A stretch of 64,000 nt of DNA, from NCBI GenBank assembly GCA_039819065.1, contig JBCBSS010000008.1, forward strand, positions 1 to 64,000, read 5' to 3'. The position numbers and the translations under genes were made by a program. The DNA comes from JBCBSS01 sp039819065 (GTDB lineage: Bacteria > Bacteroidota > Bacteroidia > Cytophagales > Cyclobacteriaceae). Below the pieces are notes generated by a model. It saw nothing but the letters and a program-made list of their open reading frames with translations. It ran no database searches and was not told the origin of the DNA. Below, in pieces: positions 17,588 to 26,958 of this stretch (the stretch's first letter is position 1; each line of letters begins with the position of its first letter).

Positions 17588-20422
17588 TTGCCAGAACACA
17601 TCACCATATCGAGAGCGAAGCATGATAACCCCGGGATGGACTACAGTTTCCTTAAGGCTAAGGGAATCGAACTCATCCAGGAGCTATCGGGCGACCTTTG
17701 GACGGACTACAACGAGCATGACCCTGGGATTACCATTCTAGAACAGCTCTGCTACGCCATATCCGACCTGACCTATCGGGCCAATTACGACATCAAGGAT
17801 ATCCTCGAAAGTGATCCTGACCATGGGCGGGACAGCGTACTATACAGCGCTGCGGAGTCACTACCTTCTAACCCGGTAACCATCGAGGACTACATGAAGT
17901 TGATCATCGATCACGTTAAAGAAGAAGTCCGTAACATCTGGATCGAACCTTTGAGGCGGTTTAGCCAAAAGGGAGCTATCAATGGTCTTTATCATGTGAA
18001 AGTATGGCTTCAGGATTCTGTCTATATGATGGATACAGAAGCCAGGGATAAGGCTTACAAGGATGTGAAGGCCAATGTTTGGAAGTTTCTCGACCAGAAC
18101 CGCTTACTCTGCGAGGACTTCGAGGACATCGTGATACTAAAGCCTCAAATGCTTAACCTTAAAGCGTCGATCAGGCTAGATCAAGGTGCTGATGCAGAAG
18201 ATGTGCTGGCCAAAGTATTCTTCGAAATAGACAGGGCCGTATCGCCATTGGTGCGTTTCTATTCACTACCAGAATTGAAAAGAAGAAATGTCCCTGACTA
18301 TCTCATTTTCAATGGCCCATTGCTTCAAAATGGCTTCATCGACGATAGTGACCTCACCCAGAACCCCAACTTCATTTCCAATGCCGGGGTGATTAGCGCC
18401 ATCAAGAAAATAGACGGAGTCAATACCATTCATAGTCTGAAACTGCAGGATGTAAATCCAGGTGCTTACGAGGCATTCAACATCAAGTGGGATGGCGTAT
18501 TCATAGAACTGCACAAGGTGCCTATGCTGAATCAACGCAGGCATGGCGGTGCGCAGGGAATACTGGCCTTTGCCAGCGAGGTGACGGTTTTCAAAGACAA
18601 TATTCCCTACGAACCCAACTTCACCATTATTGCCAGAAAACTGGACTTACTGCGCAAAGACAACCTCATATCCCATTACCCAGAAAAGAAAGCAGTTAAA
18701 GATTTCCAGGTCAAAAAAGGTAAGTCAAAAGAGATCGGAGAATACTATTCTATCCAGAATGACTTCCCTGCCTTCTATGGGATTGGAGCCAGGGGTATAC
18801 CAGTAGAACAACTGCAAGGCAACGTGGTGCAAGCGGCAGACGATTCAGCACAACGTCGTGTAGTGCAAGCCAAGCAACTCAAAGGCTATTTGCTGTTTTT
18901 CGAGCAGATCATGGCCAACTTTCTGGCACAACTAAGCCAGGTCAACAAGCTCTTTTCTATCTCCGAAGCGCTCAATGGTTCTTACTTTACCCAATCGATC
19001 AAGACGGCTATACCTCAGTGGGAATTGACCAACCTCTTCAAATCTATCTATGAAGACGAGCTCCCCAAATACATAGAAAACGAAGGGGAATTTCTAGAAC
19101 GCAGGAACAAGTTTCTGGATCATTTATTGGCTAGATTCGGAGAAGATCCACTCAAATACGAATTACCCCAGATCAACTTATTCCTGGAAGGCCCTGAATT
19201 GAAAAGGCAGGCGATCAAGAACAAGATCAACTTTTTAAAACACTTCACTTCGCTAAGCAAAAACGGCCGTGGCTTCGATTATACCAGGAATATACTAGAA
19301 GCGGGCAATATGTCTGGGCTAGAACATAAGATGAGGGCCATCCTTGACATTGCTATGAATAAAGCCTTGCTATGGGAATCATCAAGAAAGCTCCAGATCT
19401 TTTTCAATGACAGAAGCCCTTATGAAAATATCCGTTTGACTGGCGACTTCTCACCTATCATGGACATTGCTCCAACAGAAGAGGACAAGAAAGACCTTGA
19501 AGACGAAAATATTCATGAAGAACTACTGGAAGCCGGTTATGGCCTACACAATTTCCGCATCGGCCCGTCGATGGGACGTGAATATCACGATTCGGAAGAT
19601 GTGACAGTGGTCTTTAAATCTCAAAACGAGAAGGGAGAGCAATGGAAAAAAATACCACGTTCATTCGCTAATAGAATTGATGCGCACCGCTATGTCAATG
19701 CGCTTGCCCAGTGGCTAAGGTATGTCAACAAACAAATAGAAGGATTCTATGTAGTAGAACACATTCTCTTCAGACCGGAAAGGCCGACCTTCAAGTTCAA
19801 TCTGCATTATCATGATGAAAAGTATAAAGTAGACATCAAAACGCTCAATCAATTCCCTTATGAGGAGTTGCAGGATGTTTTCAATGAGGTAATCAACACC
19901 TTGAAGAAAAACGACTACGCTATCGAGGAGGTACCAGAATCTACCCAAGCTGAATATCGTGCCCTGCTGAATGACAAACAGGCCATTGTGCAATTCTCCA
20001 TTCCACAAAATTCGGCTGACTCGAACTTAACACCTAGAAAGTACCTACAGCGATATTGCAAAACGCAGTTGAACCCATCCGATATCTATGGTAACAAGAT
20101 GGAGTTCATGACCGATAACGTAGAAGAGTTTGGGGTGGACGCAGCAGACTATTCTTTCAAAATGACTGTTGTGCTGCCCAGTTGGCCATCACGATTCCGC
20201 AATAGAACTTTCATCAAATACCTTGAAAGCCTTGTCAGAAGCCACACACCGGCACATATCGTGGTTTACTTCAAATTCATGGATTTCAATAACATGAAGC
20301 AGTTCGAAACCACCTACATCAATTGGCAAAAGGAACGCTCTGTACCCGGCCATCAAAGGGACATCCAGGCGGTGAATAGACTAGCCAAAGAGGTAATGAC
20401 CATGATCACTTCCAACGACTAA
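17588..20422 (+). CDS. Second large baseplate protein, gp7/Pvc12/Afp12-like
   Basis: 944 residues. The frame opens with TTG at 17588. Early on it has SGDLWTDYNEHDPGITILEQ (about residues 34-53), followed by LCYAISDLTYRANYD. This is a signature shared by baseplate-wedge proteins of contractile tails. Much of the rest is mixed helix/strand, and the C-terminus has a VVLPSWPSRFRNRTFIKYLE block and HTPAHIVVYFKFMD. Together with the 1288-aa protein it should form the wedge heterodimers. It ends 6 bp before the tape-measure candidate. Confidence 0.85.
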   Translation: MPEHITISRAKHDNPGMDYSFLKAKGIELIQELSGDLWTDYNEHDPGITILEQLCYAISDLTYRANYDIKDILESDPDHGRDSVLYSAAESLPSNPVTIEDYMKLIIDHVKEEVRNIWIEPLRRFSQKGAINGLYHVKVWLQDSVYMMDTEARDKAYKDVKANVWKFLDQNRLLCEDFEDIVILKPQMLNLKASIRLDQGADAEDVLAKVFFEIDRAVSPLVRFYSLPELKRRNVPDYLIFNGPLLQNGFIDDSDLTQNPNFISNAGVISAIKKIDGVNTIHSLKLQDVNPGAYEAFNIKWDGVFIELHKVPMLNQRRHGGAQGILAFASEVTVFKDNIPYEPNFTIIARKLDLLRKDNLISHYPEKKAVKDFQVKKGKSKEIGEYYSIQNDFPAFYGIGARGIPVEQLQGNVVQAADDSAQRRVVQAKQLKGYLLFFEQIMANFLAQLSQVNKLFSISEALNGSYFTQSIKTAIPQWELTNLFKSIYEDELPKYIENEGEFLERRNKFLDHLLARFGEDPLKYELPQINLFLEGPELKRQAIKNKINFLKHFTSLSKNGRGFDYTRNILEAGNMSGLEHKMRAILDIAMNKALLWESSRKLQIFFNDRSPYENIRLTGDFSPIMDIAPTEEDKKDLEDENIHEELLEAGYGLHNFRIGPSMGREYHDSEDVTVVFKSQNEKGEQWKKIPRSFANRIDAHRYVNALAQWLRYVNKQIEGFYVVEHILFRPERPTFKFNLHYHDEKYKVDIKTLNQFPYEELQDVFNEVINTLKKNDYAIEEVPESTQAEYRALLNDKQAIVQFSIPQNSADSNLTPRKYLQRYCKTQLNPSDIYGNKMEFMTDNVEEFGVDAADYSFKMTVVLPSWPSRFRNRTFIKYLESLVRSHTPAHIVVYFKFMDFNNMKQFETTYINWQKERSVPGHQRDIQAVNRLAKEVMTMITSND

Positions 20423-20428
20423 CCAAAA

Positions 20429-23400
20429 GTGTCGGAGAAGCAGCAACACAGCATACGGCAAACCAAACTGGAAGTAAACTTTGATAACCGCTACCTCGCC
20501 AATGAACTTCAAAGCCGGTTGAGCCACCTATTTCGTGACAAACTTGCCAAGCTCATAGAGGAAGTACTGGATGAAACAACCGACCCGCTCCAACTGATCA
20601 AAATAGACAGTTTGGAGGTAGAATTGGGTGTAGTACCTTACGAAAAGTTCGAGCAACACATCATCGACAGGTTAGCCCCAGCTTTGAGAAAAGCACTTTC
20701 GGATAGCATAGCCAAGCTCAGGGTCTACCCTACCGGTCAGGATCGTGAAGTAAACATCAGTAATACATCGGTAGAACTATTAGGCCATTTTCTACAACAC
20801 GGTAGCCTACCCTGGTGGGGCAAAAACAAACAGATCGACCTCAATGCGCTGCTAAAAGAATGCCTTCAGGATAATACGGCCGCCTTAATTGAATTGGTGA
20901 GAAAGATCGGAAAGCAAGAGCAGGTAAGAAAGCGGCTCGTGCTACAGTTCAAAGAGCCGGCGCTTAAGCAACTCGTCGCTAAGCTAGAACCACAAGAGCA
21001 GTCCTTCATTCTGGACTACGTGAAAGAAATCAAGCACGTACAACAAGAGAAAAAGCTGGTCAAAACCACCAGCTTAGGTTTCCAAAATAGTATCTGGGAA
21101 TTTGTACTGGCCTTCCTATTAGTCGATCGTGGCTCTGTTTTCAATACCAAAAGCTTCATCAAGTACAATGTGTTGAAGATGGCCGAAGCGTACAAAATAG
21201 ACTATAGTCAATTGTTGAGCATGCTGGCTTCAGCCGTTGATCAACTAGTGACACAATTCTCTTTCAAAACATCACTTCCCTCCATTATCTCTTCCCTCTA
21301 CGAAGAAGATGACACAGCGTCCAAAGATGCGATTCAAACCTCGGACGGCTCCGACAATACGATCTCAGAACAGGAACGTATTGGCAAAACGGTGTGGCAC
21401 TTTCTGCAATACGGCAGCCTGCCCATCCATGCGACCATCCTGACCGAAGCTGATTTTCAGACCATATTCCTGGCATTTCTTGAGCAACTGGATGAAGAAG
21501 ATAAAAGCTATTTCGTCACGAGAGGAAAGCAAGCATTCATACGAGGCAGGCTGATTGATATACTTAGCGATGAGGTGATGTCTTCTATCCCTAAAGTGCT
21601 AGAACCCGCTCATGCCCCGCTCATCAATGCCTACGCCAAACACCTGTTGATCACTTATGAGCCTTCTACGCTCGGAACCATTAGTAGATCGACATTTCGA
21701 CACCAACTTTGGGAAGTCATATTAAGCTACCTCTTTATCAATCGAGGTTCACATTTTAATACCAAGTCCTTTCTGAGCGTCACATTGAGTCGTATCGCCA
21801 GCAGTTTTCAAATCACCTTCAAAGAATTATTAGCATTGCTTATCGAAACCCTACCGTCAATTAAAGGGCATAGCCAATACAAAGCTTCCCTGCCGGGATT
21901 GATACGAGAATTAAAGGAAGAATCCGGGGTATTCGAAGAAAAGGAAAAACAGCTGATAGATTCGGAATTCGTTGTCCCTGAAGCATGGGAGGAGTTAGAG
22001 CAGGAGGAATATCAGCAACTGTTCCTTGACGTATTCTCTTACTTTCTAGCCAAAGGTGAAATACCCTGGTGGGCACAAAAGCATTATGATCTACAGAAAC
22101 TGACCAAGGCATTAGCCGTACTTACCGCCCAATCACCGTCCCATGTCAACCATGCTATTCGAAAGCGCATTGTGACCCGTGCCGATATAGAAAGGGTGAG
22201 TGGTTTCAAGGAAAAGGTAATAGACATTATGATTCAGGCGCTTGTCCCACAGGAACGACATTTGGTCAACCACTATGCGAAGTCGCTTCATCAAAATGAA
22301 ACCTTGACACAATCGGCAGGTAGATACGGGTCAGATTACAAGAAAGCGATCTGGCAGACGGTTTTTTTCTACATTCTGGAAGACAGAGGGTCACGCTTCA
22401 ACACCAAGTCATTCATTAAGTCCACTTTAAAAGCATTAGCTACTGCCTACGGCCTTGATTATCGCCAATTGGTCAGTTCTACAATAGACATTGCCTATAA
22501 AAGAACCGATAACCAAGGATTGGCCTTTCTAAAGATTTTGGAAGAAATAGATTCAGAAGAATTCGAGCCCATTCTAATTGGGCAAGGCAACTTAGATGAG
22601 TCTACCGATACCGTTTCCCAGAACCAATTGGAAAAGCAAGAAGCCTATATCCAATTGTTATTGGAAGTACTCAAGATATATCTCTCCTCTTTTGAATTAG
22701 GTGAAAAGGCACTGTCCTTGGGCATTGAAACGGAAGAACAGCTAATATCGCGCTTACATCTTCTGGATAGCAATCAGTTAATAGCCATCCTGGCCAGTAG
22801 ATTTGCCTCGGAAGGTGCTACAAGTGATATGCCTGAGCGACTATCTCATACCTTTCTTCTCAGACTGTTTGTGGTATCAAGTGCCGGTCATTTCATTTAT
22901 GTCCGTGAAATGCTGGAAATATTTTTCTCACTGGCGCGGAAAAGCGAATTATCAAGTCAGGAAATAGACACCATAGAAAGGCACTTGTTAGTAGCTGCCC
23001 TGCGATTCCTTTCATCCTCGCCTACCACAGGTGAACAAATACTCTATGTCAAGGCACTGATTGAAGCGCTTTCGGCATATGAACAAACGGATTATGATTT
23101 GTATCTCAGCAGGTTAATCAGCGCATCTAATAACCTGCCTAAAAAACTATCTTCCACGCTTAAGCATATGGTTGAAGAAGCTAACCAAAAGCGCGCTTCT
23201 GGCTCCAAAAGCTCCGATGAACCTGACCAGGCGCAAGATGCTTGGATTTGGAAGTCTGAAGACGAAAAGGAGGAATCAGAAGAGGTACATTTTATAGAAA
23301 ATGCTGGCTTAATCTTAGTTTGGCCGTATTTACCGCAATTATATGACATGGTCGGACTGATAGAAAGTCGTATATTCAAAGATGTCAAGGCGGCATATAG

Positions 23401-23782
23401 AGCAGTTCATATTCTGCAATACATAGCTTTTAAACAACATGAGGCACCAGAATATGACTTAGTTCTGAACAAGGTACTTTGTGGGATACAAACAGCCAAG
23501 CCTGTAGAACGGGACATCCGACTTACTGACCATGAGAAGGAAACAGCTGATTCGCTACTCAAAGGAATCACACAGAACTGGGATAAACTGAAGAATACTT
23601 CCGTGGATAGTTTCCGGGAATCATTTCTTCAACGCAGCGGCAAACTGACTAAAGAAAGGGAGCATTGGGAATTGGTAGTGGAACAACAGGCCTATGATGT
23701 GCTGTTGGATACACTGCCATGGAGTATAGCAACCGTCAAGCTTCCTTGGATGAACGAACCGATTTTTGTCACATGGGCATAG
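20429..23782 (+). CDS. Tape-measure candidate with internal repeats (Pvc14/Afp14 position)
   Basis: 1117 residues from a GTG start. The N-terminus (IRQTKLEVNFDNRYLANELQ) and overall layout match proteins annotated as contractile-injection-system tape measures in Bacteroidota. It is built from about four repeats of roughly 180 residues. The repeat hallmarks are FLQHGSLPWWG / FLQYGSLP / FLAKGEIPWW, followed about 120 residues later by IWEFVLAFLLVDRGSVFNTK / LWEVILSYLFINRGSHFNTK / IWQTVFFYILEDRGSRFNTK. The fourth repeat is degenerate. Its position before the ATPase equals that of Afp14/Pvc14. There are no membrane segments. Its last 10 bp overlap the next gene. Confidence 0.8.
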   Translation: MSEKQQHSIRQTKLEVNFDNRYLANELQSRLSHLFRDKLAKLIEEVLDETTDPLQLIKIDSLEVELGVVPYEKFEQHIIDRLAPALRKALSDSIAKLRVYPTGQDREVNISNTSVELLGHFLQHGSLPWWGKNKQIDLNALLKECLQDNTAALIELVRKIGKQEQVRKRLVLQFKEPALKQLVAKLEPQEQSFILDYVKEIKHVQQEKKLVKTTSLGFQNSIWEFVLAFLLVDRGSVFNTKSFIKYNVLKMAEAYKIDYSQLLSMLASAVDQLVTQFSFKTSLPSIISSLYEEDDTASKDAIQTSDGSDNTISEQERIGKTVWHFLQYGSLPIHATILTEADFQTIFLAFLEQLDEEDKSYFVTRGKQAFIRGRLIDILSDEVMSSIPKVLEPAHAPLINAYAKHLLITYEPSTLGTISRSTFRHQLWEVILSYLFINRGSHFNTKSFLSVTLSRIASSFQITFKELLALLIETLPSIKGHSQYKASLPGLIRELKEESGVFEEKEKQLIDSEFVVPEAWEELEQEEYQQLFLDVFSYFLAKGEIPWWAQKHYDLQKLTKALAVLTAQSPSHVNHAIRKRIVTRADIERVSGFKEKVIDIMIQALVPQERHLVNHYAKSLHQNETLTQSAGRYGSDYKKAIWQTVFFYILEDRGSRFNTKSFIKSTLKALATAYGLDYRQLVSSTIDIAYKRTDNQGLAFLKILEEIDSEEFEPILIGQGNLDESTDTVSQNQLEKQEAYIQLLLEVLKIYLSSFELGEKALSLGIETEEQLISRLHLLDSNQLIAILASRFASEGATSDMPERLSHTFLLRLFVVSSAGHFIYVREMLEIFFSLARKSELSSQEIDTIERHLLVAALRFLSSSPTTGEQILYVKALIEALSAYEQTDYDLYLSRLISASNNLPKKLSSTLKHMVEEANQKRASGSKSSDEPDQAQDAWIWKSEDEKEESEEVHFIENAGLILVWPYLPQLYDMVGLIESRIFKDVKAAYRAVHILQYIAFKQHEAPEYDLVLNKVLCGIQTAKPVERDIRLTDHEKETADSLLKGITQNWDKLKNTSVDSFRESFLQRSGKLTKEREHWELVVEQQAYDVLLDTLPWSIATVKLPWMNEPIFVTWA

Positions 23783-25122
23783 ACATTAGTAAGAATACCG
23801 AGGCCCTTGAAAAAGAACTCAAGTGGTTCTCAAAAGTACTTGAGACCCGATTAAAGCTCTACTTCGAAAAAGAGTCTAAATACACCAGCATTCTGGATGT
23901 ACCAGTGCCATCTCTCTGTCCGGAGAGCTCTTGTTACGGCAACCTCATTTGCCAGTACCAATTCTCACCGGAAGAGCGCATTGTACTAATTTTGGCCATT
24001 GCTCCCCATATTAAGCCTCATTTATTGGACAATTTCTTTATCAAGAATGCCAATCATGATCGGCCTTTTACGGAATTCGGGGGGTACAAAGCGCAGCATC
24101 ACAACGGCTTTCTGCCTACCAAGCAAACGGCCCTATTCTTACTTTCTGGCAATGACTTAAAAGAACGAGTAAAGGCACAGACATTCTTCTATCGAGAACA
24201 TCCCTTTTTCAAGGAAAACATATTGAAGACTGGCATTCTGGACAGTCATGAGCCTGAAAACAGTAGCTTGCTCACCATCACCAACGAATACCTGAATTAC
24301 ATTCTCACTGGAGTACGACATAAGCCTGATTATACCACAAACTTTCCGGCCAAGCTCATCACTACCGAACTCGACTGGGATGAATTGATTTTGGAAGAGC
24401 ATGTCAAAAAGGAAGTGATGGAAATCCAGGCATGGATAGAACATGGGCAGAAACTGCTCAATGTTTGGGGACTCAAGAAGAATATCAAGCCGGGCTATCG
24501 TAGCCTGTTTTTTGGCCCTCCGGGGACAGGAAAAACATTGACCGCTTCATTGCTGGGCCAGTCCGCTGGCTTAGATGTTTATAGAATAGACCTATCAATG
24601 GTGATTTCCAAATACATCGGGGAAACGGAGAAGAACCTCGCCAATGTATTTGACCAGGCAGAAAACAAGAATTGGATACTGTTCTTCGATGAGGCAGACG
24701 CACTTTTCGGAAAGCGTACCGTTACCACCAGCGCCAACGACCGCTACGCCAATCAGGAAGTCGCGTACCTCCTGCAACGCATTGAAGACTTCCCAGGTAT
24801 TGTCATACTGGCCACCAACCTCAAGGCCAACCTAGACGAAGCTTTCGCCCGCAGGTTCCAGTCTATGGTGTACTTCCCGGTACCTGGCCCAGAGCAGCGC
24901 ATGCAGCTGTGGGAAAATGCTTTCTCTCACGAGGCGATTTTAGAAGATGATATCACTTTAGAAGACATCGCCCAGGACTTCGAAATCACGGGCGGCGCCA
25001 TCATCAACGTAGTTCGTTACACATCATTGATGGCACTGCAACGCGGTGATAATACCATTCGCCTTACCGATCTCATCCACGGCATCAAGAGAGAATATCA
25101 GAAGGAAGGGAAGACACTCTGA
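23773..25122 (+). CDS. AAA+ ATPase, Pvc15/Afp15-like
   Basis: 449 residues from ATG 23773 (MGIDISKNTEALEKELKWF), overlapping the previous stop by 10 bp. An in-frame start further upstream at 23719 lies inside the previous gene and is less likely. The N-terminal half is a family-specific domain. The ATPase domain has Walker A FFGPPGTGKT, Walker B ILFFDEADALFGKR, sensor 1 IVILATNLKANLD, and the arginine finger region EAFARRFQSMVYFPVP. An ATPase of this type is a constant member of eCIS clusters and is needed for assembly or cargo loading rather than contraction. It is the last injection-system gene of the run. Confidence 0.92.
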   Translation: MGIDISKNTEALEKELKWFSKVLETRLKLYFEKESKYTSILDVPVPSLCPESSCYGNLICQYQFSPEERIVLILAIAPHIKPHLLDNFFIKNANHDRPFTEFGGYKAQHHNGFLPTKQTALFLLSGNDLKERVKAQTFFYREHPFFKENILKTGILDSHEPENSSLLTITNEYLNYILTGVRHKPDYTTNFPAKLITTELDWDELILEEHVKKEVMEIQAWIEHGQKLLNVWGLKKNIKPGYRSLFFGPPGTGKTLTASLLGQSAGLDVYRIDLSMVISKYIGETEKNLANVFDQAENKNWILFFDEADALFGKRTVTTSANDRYANQEVAYLLQRIEDFPGIVILATNLKANLDEAFARRFQSMVYFPVPGPEQRMQLWENAFSHEAILEDDITLEDIAQDFEITGGAIINVVRYTSLMALQRGDNTIRLTDLIHGIKREYQKEGKTL

Positions 25123-25658
25123 ATTAGATGTGAGATATGAGATGTTAGATATTAGAAATAAGACAAAAGACACAAGACACAAGACGTAAGACTAGTAACC
25201 TACAATCGGAGCTGTCATTGCGCCTGCCTACCGCTAGGTAGGAGGAGGTACGACGAAGCAATCCAGTGGCTATTAGAAGTTGGATGCTAGAAATAATTGG
25301 AAATAGGTAAAAACAAATAGAAGTAAAAGGATTGATTCTAAACACGGTTCGAATAACCGAGGTTCATGCTGTCCCCCTTTGGAATGGGTAGGCGAAGGAC
25401 ACTCAGGGATTCCCTGGATTCGTTCCTACGTCACAAACCATGGAATGACGGTAGCAGTTATTCTAACCAATCCATTAGCTAAGTGAAGTTGGAAGTTAGA
25501 AACAGGTAATAAGCATCACAGAACCAATTCCATCATCAAACTATCAAACCATTAAACCATCGCATTATCAAATCATCACATCACCGCATCATCTCATTAT
25601 CAAATCATCATAGCATCAAACCATCTCTAAGCAGACTCATCAATAGCCACCCGCCACC
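25123..25658. repeat. Intergenic repeat mosaic after the eCIS cluster
   Basis: No gene is visible. It contains the heptamer tract (about 25125-25195), a CTGTCATTGCG...GAAGCAATCCAGT repeat with an inner CCTACCGCTAGGTAGG palindrome (25212-25267), AAATAGAAGTA pieces (about 25285-25325), a TCCCTGGATTCGTTCCTACG repeat (25407-25450), and a tract of ATCAAATCATC-type nonamers (about 25525-25625). Confidence 0.75.
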
Positions 25659-26480
25659 CTACTCCTCCTTCATAGCTATTCTATTGCAGCGCATTAATGC
25701 TTCCTGCAATTCATGGCCTTCCGAATTAAGCGGATCTATGCTTTTCACTAGTGTTCTCCTCAACTCATAGAGTTGTTCTCTATTGTACTTTTTAGATCCC
25801 TTTACCAAACTCAATTTGTTGATAGCTTCTTGTTGCTCCTGCTTAGGATTAAGCCAGCCATTCAACTCAGAGCATTGATTACATATCCCCTCTTTGCTGA
25901 CCAAGGCACACCTTCTGTCGAAAACGTCTACCATAGTCTTTCTGGCTTCCTGCAAATTGTACTTAACCACACCGACACTTTTATCCATAATCTGGCTGAT
26001 CTCATGAACGGAGAACTCATAGATATCTTTGAGGATCAAAGCGATTTGATTTTCGATCAAAAGTGTCTTGCCAATGCAGGTAAAGCAGGTATCAATGTGC
26101 TCTTTAATCTCATATCTGCCATAAGGTGATGTCTTCCTCACGACCTCAATTGACCCTGCCAATGCTGCATTGCCCATAACCAGATCTTTTGCTTGAGCCG
26201 CTGAATCTTCAGCCCAACGGTTACGCTTTTTCAAAGCATTGTATGCCAAGTTAGTGGCAATTTGAAAGACCCATGTTTTCAGGGACGATTCGCCTTTATA
26301 AAGGCTTAGTTTGTCATAGGACCGAATGAAGGTATCATGTAGAATATCCTCGGCATCGCTCCTATTGGCCAAAAGGCGGTATAAATAGGACTTCAATTGC
26401 GCCTGAAAATCAGAAAACAACTCCTGGTAGGCCTTTATATCTCCGCTGAGGGCCTTTTTTAATATAGCTTCTTTATCCAT
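25659..26480 (-). CDS. ECF-type sigma factor with an embedded HX3CX2C motif
   Basis: 273 residues. Region 2 is at about residues 15-85 (RSDAEDILHDTFIRSYDKL, LKTWVFQIATNLAYN), and region 4 at about 140-185 (VHEISQIMDKSVGVVKYNLQ). Between the two lies H128-X3-C132-X2-C135 (KEHIDTCFTCIGK), the spacing of the zinc anti-sigma motif. After region 4 there is C191 and C200-X2-C203 (GICNQCSELNGW), then a roughly 60-residue helical tail. No separate anti-sigma gene is next to it. Redox or metal control in cis is possible but inferred. It is convergent with the eCIS cluster and separated from it by repeats. Confidence 0.9.
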   Translation of the reverse strand: MDKEAILKKALSGDIKAYQELFSDFQAQLKSYLYRLLANRSDAEDILHDTFIRSYDKLSLYKGESSLKTWVFQIATNLAYNALKKRNRWAEDSAAQAKDLVMGNAALAGSIEVVRKTSPYGRYEIKEHIDTCFTCIGKTLLIENQIALILKDIYEFSVHEISQIMDKSVGVVKYNLQEARKTMVDVFDRRCALVSKEGICNQCSELNGWLNPKQEQQEAINKLSLVKGSKKYNREQLYELRRTLVKSIDPLNSEGHELQEALMRCNRIAMKEE

Positions 26481-26567
26481 ATTATATCATTTGGAAACCG
26501 CACAAAGGCCAATGGTCAATTACAATCATGACCTTAGTACGATATCATTTACAATCTGTTCATTGGG

Positions 26568-26957
26568 CTAATTCAATAGCCATTGTACTGCATTTTCAGT
26601 AGCATCAAAGAAGCGATTAACGTAGGTAGCTTCTTGAAACTCTTGATTTGCGAACTGTTCAAAGCCTTCTTTTTTCATGACGAAGGCGTGTTTAGTCACA
26701 GGCACTTTTTCATAGCGAGGATTTAGCCATTCGTTCTTCCATTCTAAATAATCATCCGGCATTTGATAGTGAAACCGAACCGTATCGATCAACAAAAGCG
26801 AAACATTGTGTTCGATTGCCAGACCTGCATAGATCATGCAAGCTTCCTGAAAATTCAGGAATTCCATATTGCGCGTTTCATCCGTCCATTCGAACTTGAG
26901 GATTTTACCATCCTCAATCAATTTAAAGGCATATAAGGGAGTTTCAAAAAGTATCAT
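26568..26957 (-). CDS. Conserved hypothetical protein, STAS/SpoIIAA-like
   Basis: 129 residues with no signal peptide. The pattern of an N-terminal strand (AFKLIEDGKILKFEW), a helix (NFQEACMIYAGLAIEH), a strand (VSLLLIDTVRFHYQ) and a C-terminal helix (RFFDATENAVQWLLN) resembles small STAS/SpoIIAA-like proteins of Bacteroidota. The assignment is by predicted topology, not by a catalytic motif. It begins 1 bp after the stop of the secreted-protein gene, so the two form an operon read 27537 to 26568. Confidence 0.65.
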   Translation of the reverse strand: MILFETPLYAFKLIEDGKILKFEWTDETRNMEFLNFQEACMIYAGLAIEHNVSLLLIDTVRFHYQMPDDYLEWKNEWLNPRYEKVPVTKHAFVMKKEGFEQFANQEFQEATYVNRFFDATENAVQWLLN

Positions 26958-26958
26958 A

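Noticed and set aside
610..25122. Prophage as an explanation for the tail genes
   Set aside because: No capsid, portal, terminase, integrase or lysis gene is present, and the DUF4255, AAA+ and DUF5908 genes are typical of eCIS rather than phage.
25525..25625. CRISPR array in the ATCAAATCATC tract
   Set aside because: The units are about 9 nt, degenerate and without spacers of constant length; no cas genes are present.
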